A DNA stretch of 6,134 nucleotides, from contig CAJGCL010000111.1 in NCBI GenBank assembly GCA_904501675.1, positions 1 through 6,134 of the forward strand, in the 5' to 3' direction. Of this stretch, positions 5,015 to 6,134 are shown piece by piece. Positions within the stretch are counted from its first letter, which is position 1, and the number at the start of each line of letters is the position of its first letter. A program made the translations under genes and the position numbers. The stretch is from Clostridiaceae bacterium. GTDB taxonomy: Bacteria > Bacillota > Clostridia > Oscillospirales > Acutalibacteraceae. The notes below the pieces were generated by a model. The model was not told the origin of the DNA. It did no database searches and saw only the letters and a list, made by a program, of their open reading frames with translations.

Positions 5015-6046
5015 TTATAAAATCAACATACAGTCTCCAAAAGAGAAAAATCTGTATTTATCGTCTACCGCCTCTTTATATGCTTTTAATGTTTTTTCGT
5101 AGCCATAAAAAGCAGAAACAAGCATAATCAAAGTGCTTTCAGGCAAGTGGAAATTTGTAAGAAGTCCGTCAATACACTTGAATTCATAACCGGGGTAAAT
5201 GAATATATCGGTAAATCTGTCATCTTCTCTTATTTCACCGCAAAATGTAGCAGCACTTTCAAGCGTACGACAGCTTGTTGTTCCTACTGCAATTACCCTG
5301 CCACCTTTTTTCTTTGTTTCGTTAATTAAGTCAGCAGTTTCTTTAGGTAAATGATAATGCTCCGAATGCATATGGTGGTCTTCAATTTTTTCTGCCTTAA
5401 CAGGTCTGAAGGTTCCAAGACCAACGTGAAGAGTTACATAACCAATTTTAACGCCTTTTTTCTGCAGCTTTTCAAGTATTTCATTTGTAAAATGAAGCCC
5501 GGCAGTAGGTGCCGCTGCGGAGCCAAGCTCTTTTGAATAAACTGTCTGATAACGCTCCTTATCCTCTAACTCCTCTGTTATGTAGTGAGGAAGCGGCATC
5601 TGCCCGATTTTATCAAGAATATTAAAAATATTATCATTTTTATCGTAATAAAATCTGACAATTCTGTTGCCGTTTTCAAGAACCTTTTCAACTACACACT
5701 CTAAAATACCATCACCAAAAGTAAATTGAGCGCCCTCTTTTGCTCTTTTACCCGGACCTGCAAGTGCTTCCCACAAATCATTTTCAAGCTGATTGAGCAA
5801 AAGGAACTCAACAACCGCCCCTGTTTCCTTTTTAGTTCCGTAAATACGGGCAGGGAGAACGCGGGTGTTGTTGAGAATAAGGCAATCACCCTCATTAAAA
5901 TACTCTGTAACATTGTAAAAATGCTTGTGATTTATACTATCTTCAGTTTTAGAAAGAACCATCATTCGGGAATAATCACGTGGCTCAATAGGGTGCTGAG
6001 CAATAAGCTCTTCAGGTAAATGGTAAAAGAAATCAGATTTATTCAT
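5015..6046 (-). CDS. queA: S-adenosylmethionine:tRNA ribosyltransferase-isomerase
   Basis: QueA transfers and rearranges the ribosyl group of S-adenosylmethionine onto preQ1-modified tRNA to make epoxyqueuosine, the step after Tgt. The 343 residues match the usual length. Characteristic motifs are LNNTRVLPARI (58-68), EALAGPGKRAKEG (93-105), GQMPLPHYI (148-156), GSAAAPTAGLHFT (175-187), HVGLGTFRPV (207-216), TTSCRTLES (256-264), LLTNFHLPESTL (295-306) and a terminal YRFFSFGD. ATG 6046 was chosen because AAAGGG (6053-6058) lies 6 bases before it; the TTG at 6064 is upstream of that site and is rejected. It is the first gene of the leftward series seen here. Only weak promoter-like sequence precedes it, overlapping a stronger divergent promoter. 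Clostridial relatives often have ruvAB upstream, but those genes are not in the window. Confidence 0.97.
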   Translation of the reverse strand: MNKSDFFYHLPEELIAQHPIEPRDYSRMMVLSKTEDSINHKHFYNVTEYFNEGDCLILNNTRVLPARIYGTKKETGAVVEFLLLNQLENDLWEALAGPGKRAKEGAQFTFGDGILECVVEKVLENGNRIVRFYYDKNDNIFNILDKIGQMPLPHYITEELEDKERYQTVYSKELGSAAAPTAGLHFTNEILEKLQKKGVKIGYVTLHVGLGTFRPVKAEKIEDHHMHSEHYHLPKETADLINETKKKGGRVIAVGTTSCRTLESAATFCGEIREDDRFTDIFIYPGYEFKCIDGLLTNFHLPESTLIMLVSAFYGYEKTLKAYKEAVDDKYRFFSFGDCMLIL

Positions 6047-6079
6047 ATTTTGCCCTTTTTCCAATATATTAGTAGTAAA

Positions 6080-6108
6080 ATAAACAATAAAAAGATTGAC
6101 TAATTCAA
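6080..6108 (-). promoter_or_regulatory. Weak candidate promoter for queA
   Basis: Leftward TTGAAT (6108 to 6103) and GTTTAT (6085 to 6080) are 17 bases apart and lie 34 bases before the queA start. The -35 is good and the -10 is poor. This is the best leftward candidate in the 88-base gap before queA, but queA could also be served by a promoter outside the window. Confidence 0.25.
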
Positions 6109-6125
6109 TACATATATGGTATTAT
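6096..6125 (+). promoter_or_regulatory. Consensus-like promoter pointing right, out of the window
   Basis: TTGACT at 6096-6101 and TATTAT at 6120-6125 are separated by 18 bases. It would drive a divergent gene beyond base 6134. The region has imperfect dyad symmetry: ACTAAT (6099-6104) against ATTAGT (6128-6133), and AATAC (6107-6111) against GTATT (6119-6123). That could be an operator lying between and over the promoter elements. Confidence 0.5.
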
Positions 6126-6134
6126 CTATTAGTT

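Overview
The window is low-GC, gene-dense DNA that reads as the chromosome of a Gram-positive anaerobe of the class Clostridia. This is inferred from three things: the queA-tgt-yajC order, the small membrane protein that follows yajC (it resembles the Firmicutes family TIGR04086), and a DUF6873-type protein on the left. No database search was possible, so all family names come from motif and architecture recognition.

Left part (1-606, + strand): the 3' part of a DUF6873-like gene whose reading frame is open from base 1, so its start lies outside the window. Next comes about 580 bases (607-1186) without a large gene. This stretch is not featureless. It holds two 60-base direct repeats exactly 95 bases apart, a 15-bp hairpin joining them, a 35-codon single-membrane-helix ORF with a ribosome binding site, a 12-bp palindrome, a perfect 13-6-13 inverted repeat with the geometry of a Xer/dif site, and a good promoter.

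Centre (1187-2218, + strand): a tyrosine recombinase of XerC/XerD type with all six catalytic residues. Its 3' end overlaps, tail to tail, the last gene of the leftward operon.

Right part (2201-6046, - strand): a leftward gene series queA, tgt, yajC, TIGR04086-like membrane protein, SpoIIM-like membrane protein. QueA and Tgt are successive enzymes of tRNA queuosine synthesis, and YajC belongs to the Sec translocon. A strong intrinsic terminator sits between yajC and the TIGR04086-like gene, and its 3' arm contains that gene's Shine-Dalgarno. Only a fraction of transcripts should therefore reach the two distal membrane proteins. At the right edge a consensus-like promoter points out of the window, suggesting a divergent neighbour.

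Most of the window is conventional housekeeping DNA. The parts most likely to hold something undescribed are the repeat, hairpin and small-peptide cluster at 609-884, and the dif-like inverted repeat abutting the recombinase promoter at 1075-1135. Several starts were moved from the longest ORF to an internal ATG with a good ribosome binding site (queA 6046, yajC 3821, TIGR04086-like 3256, xer 1187).
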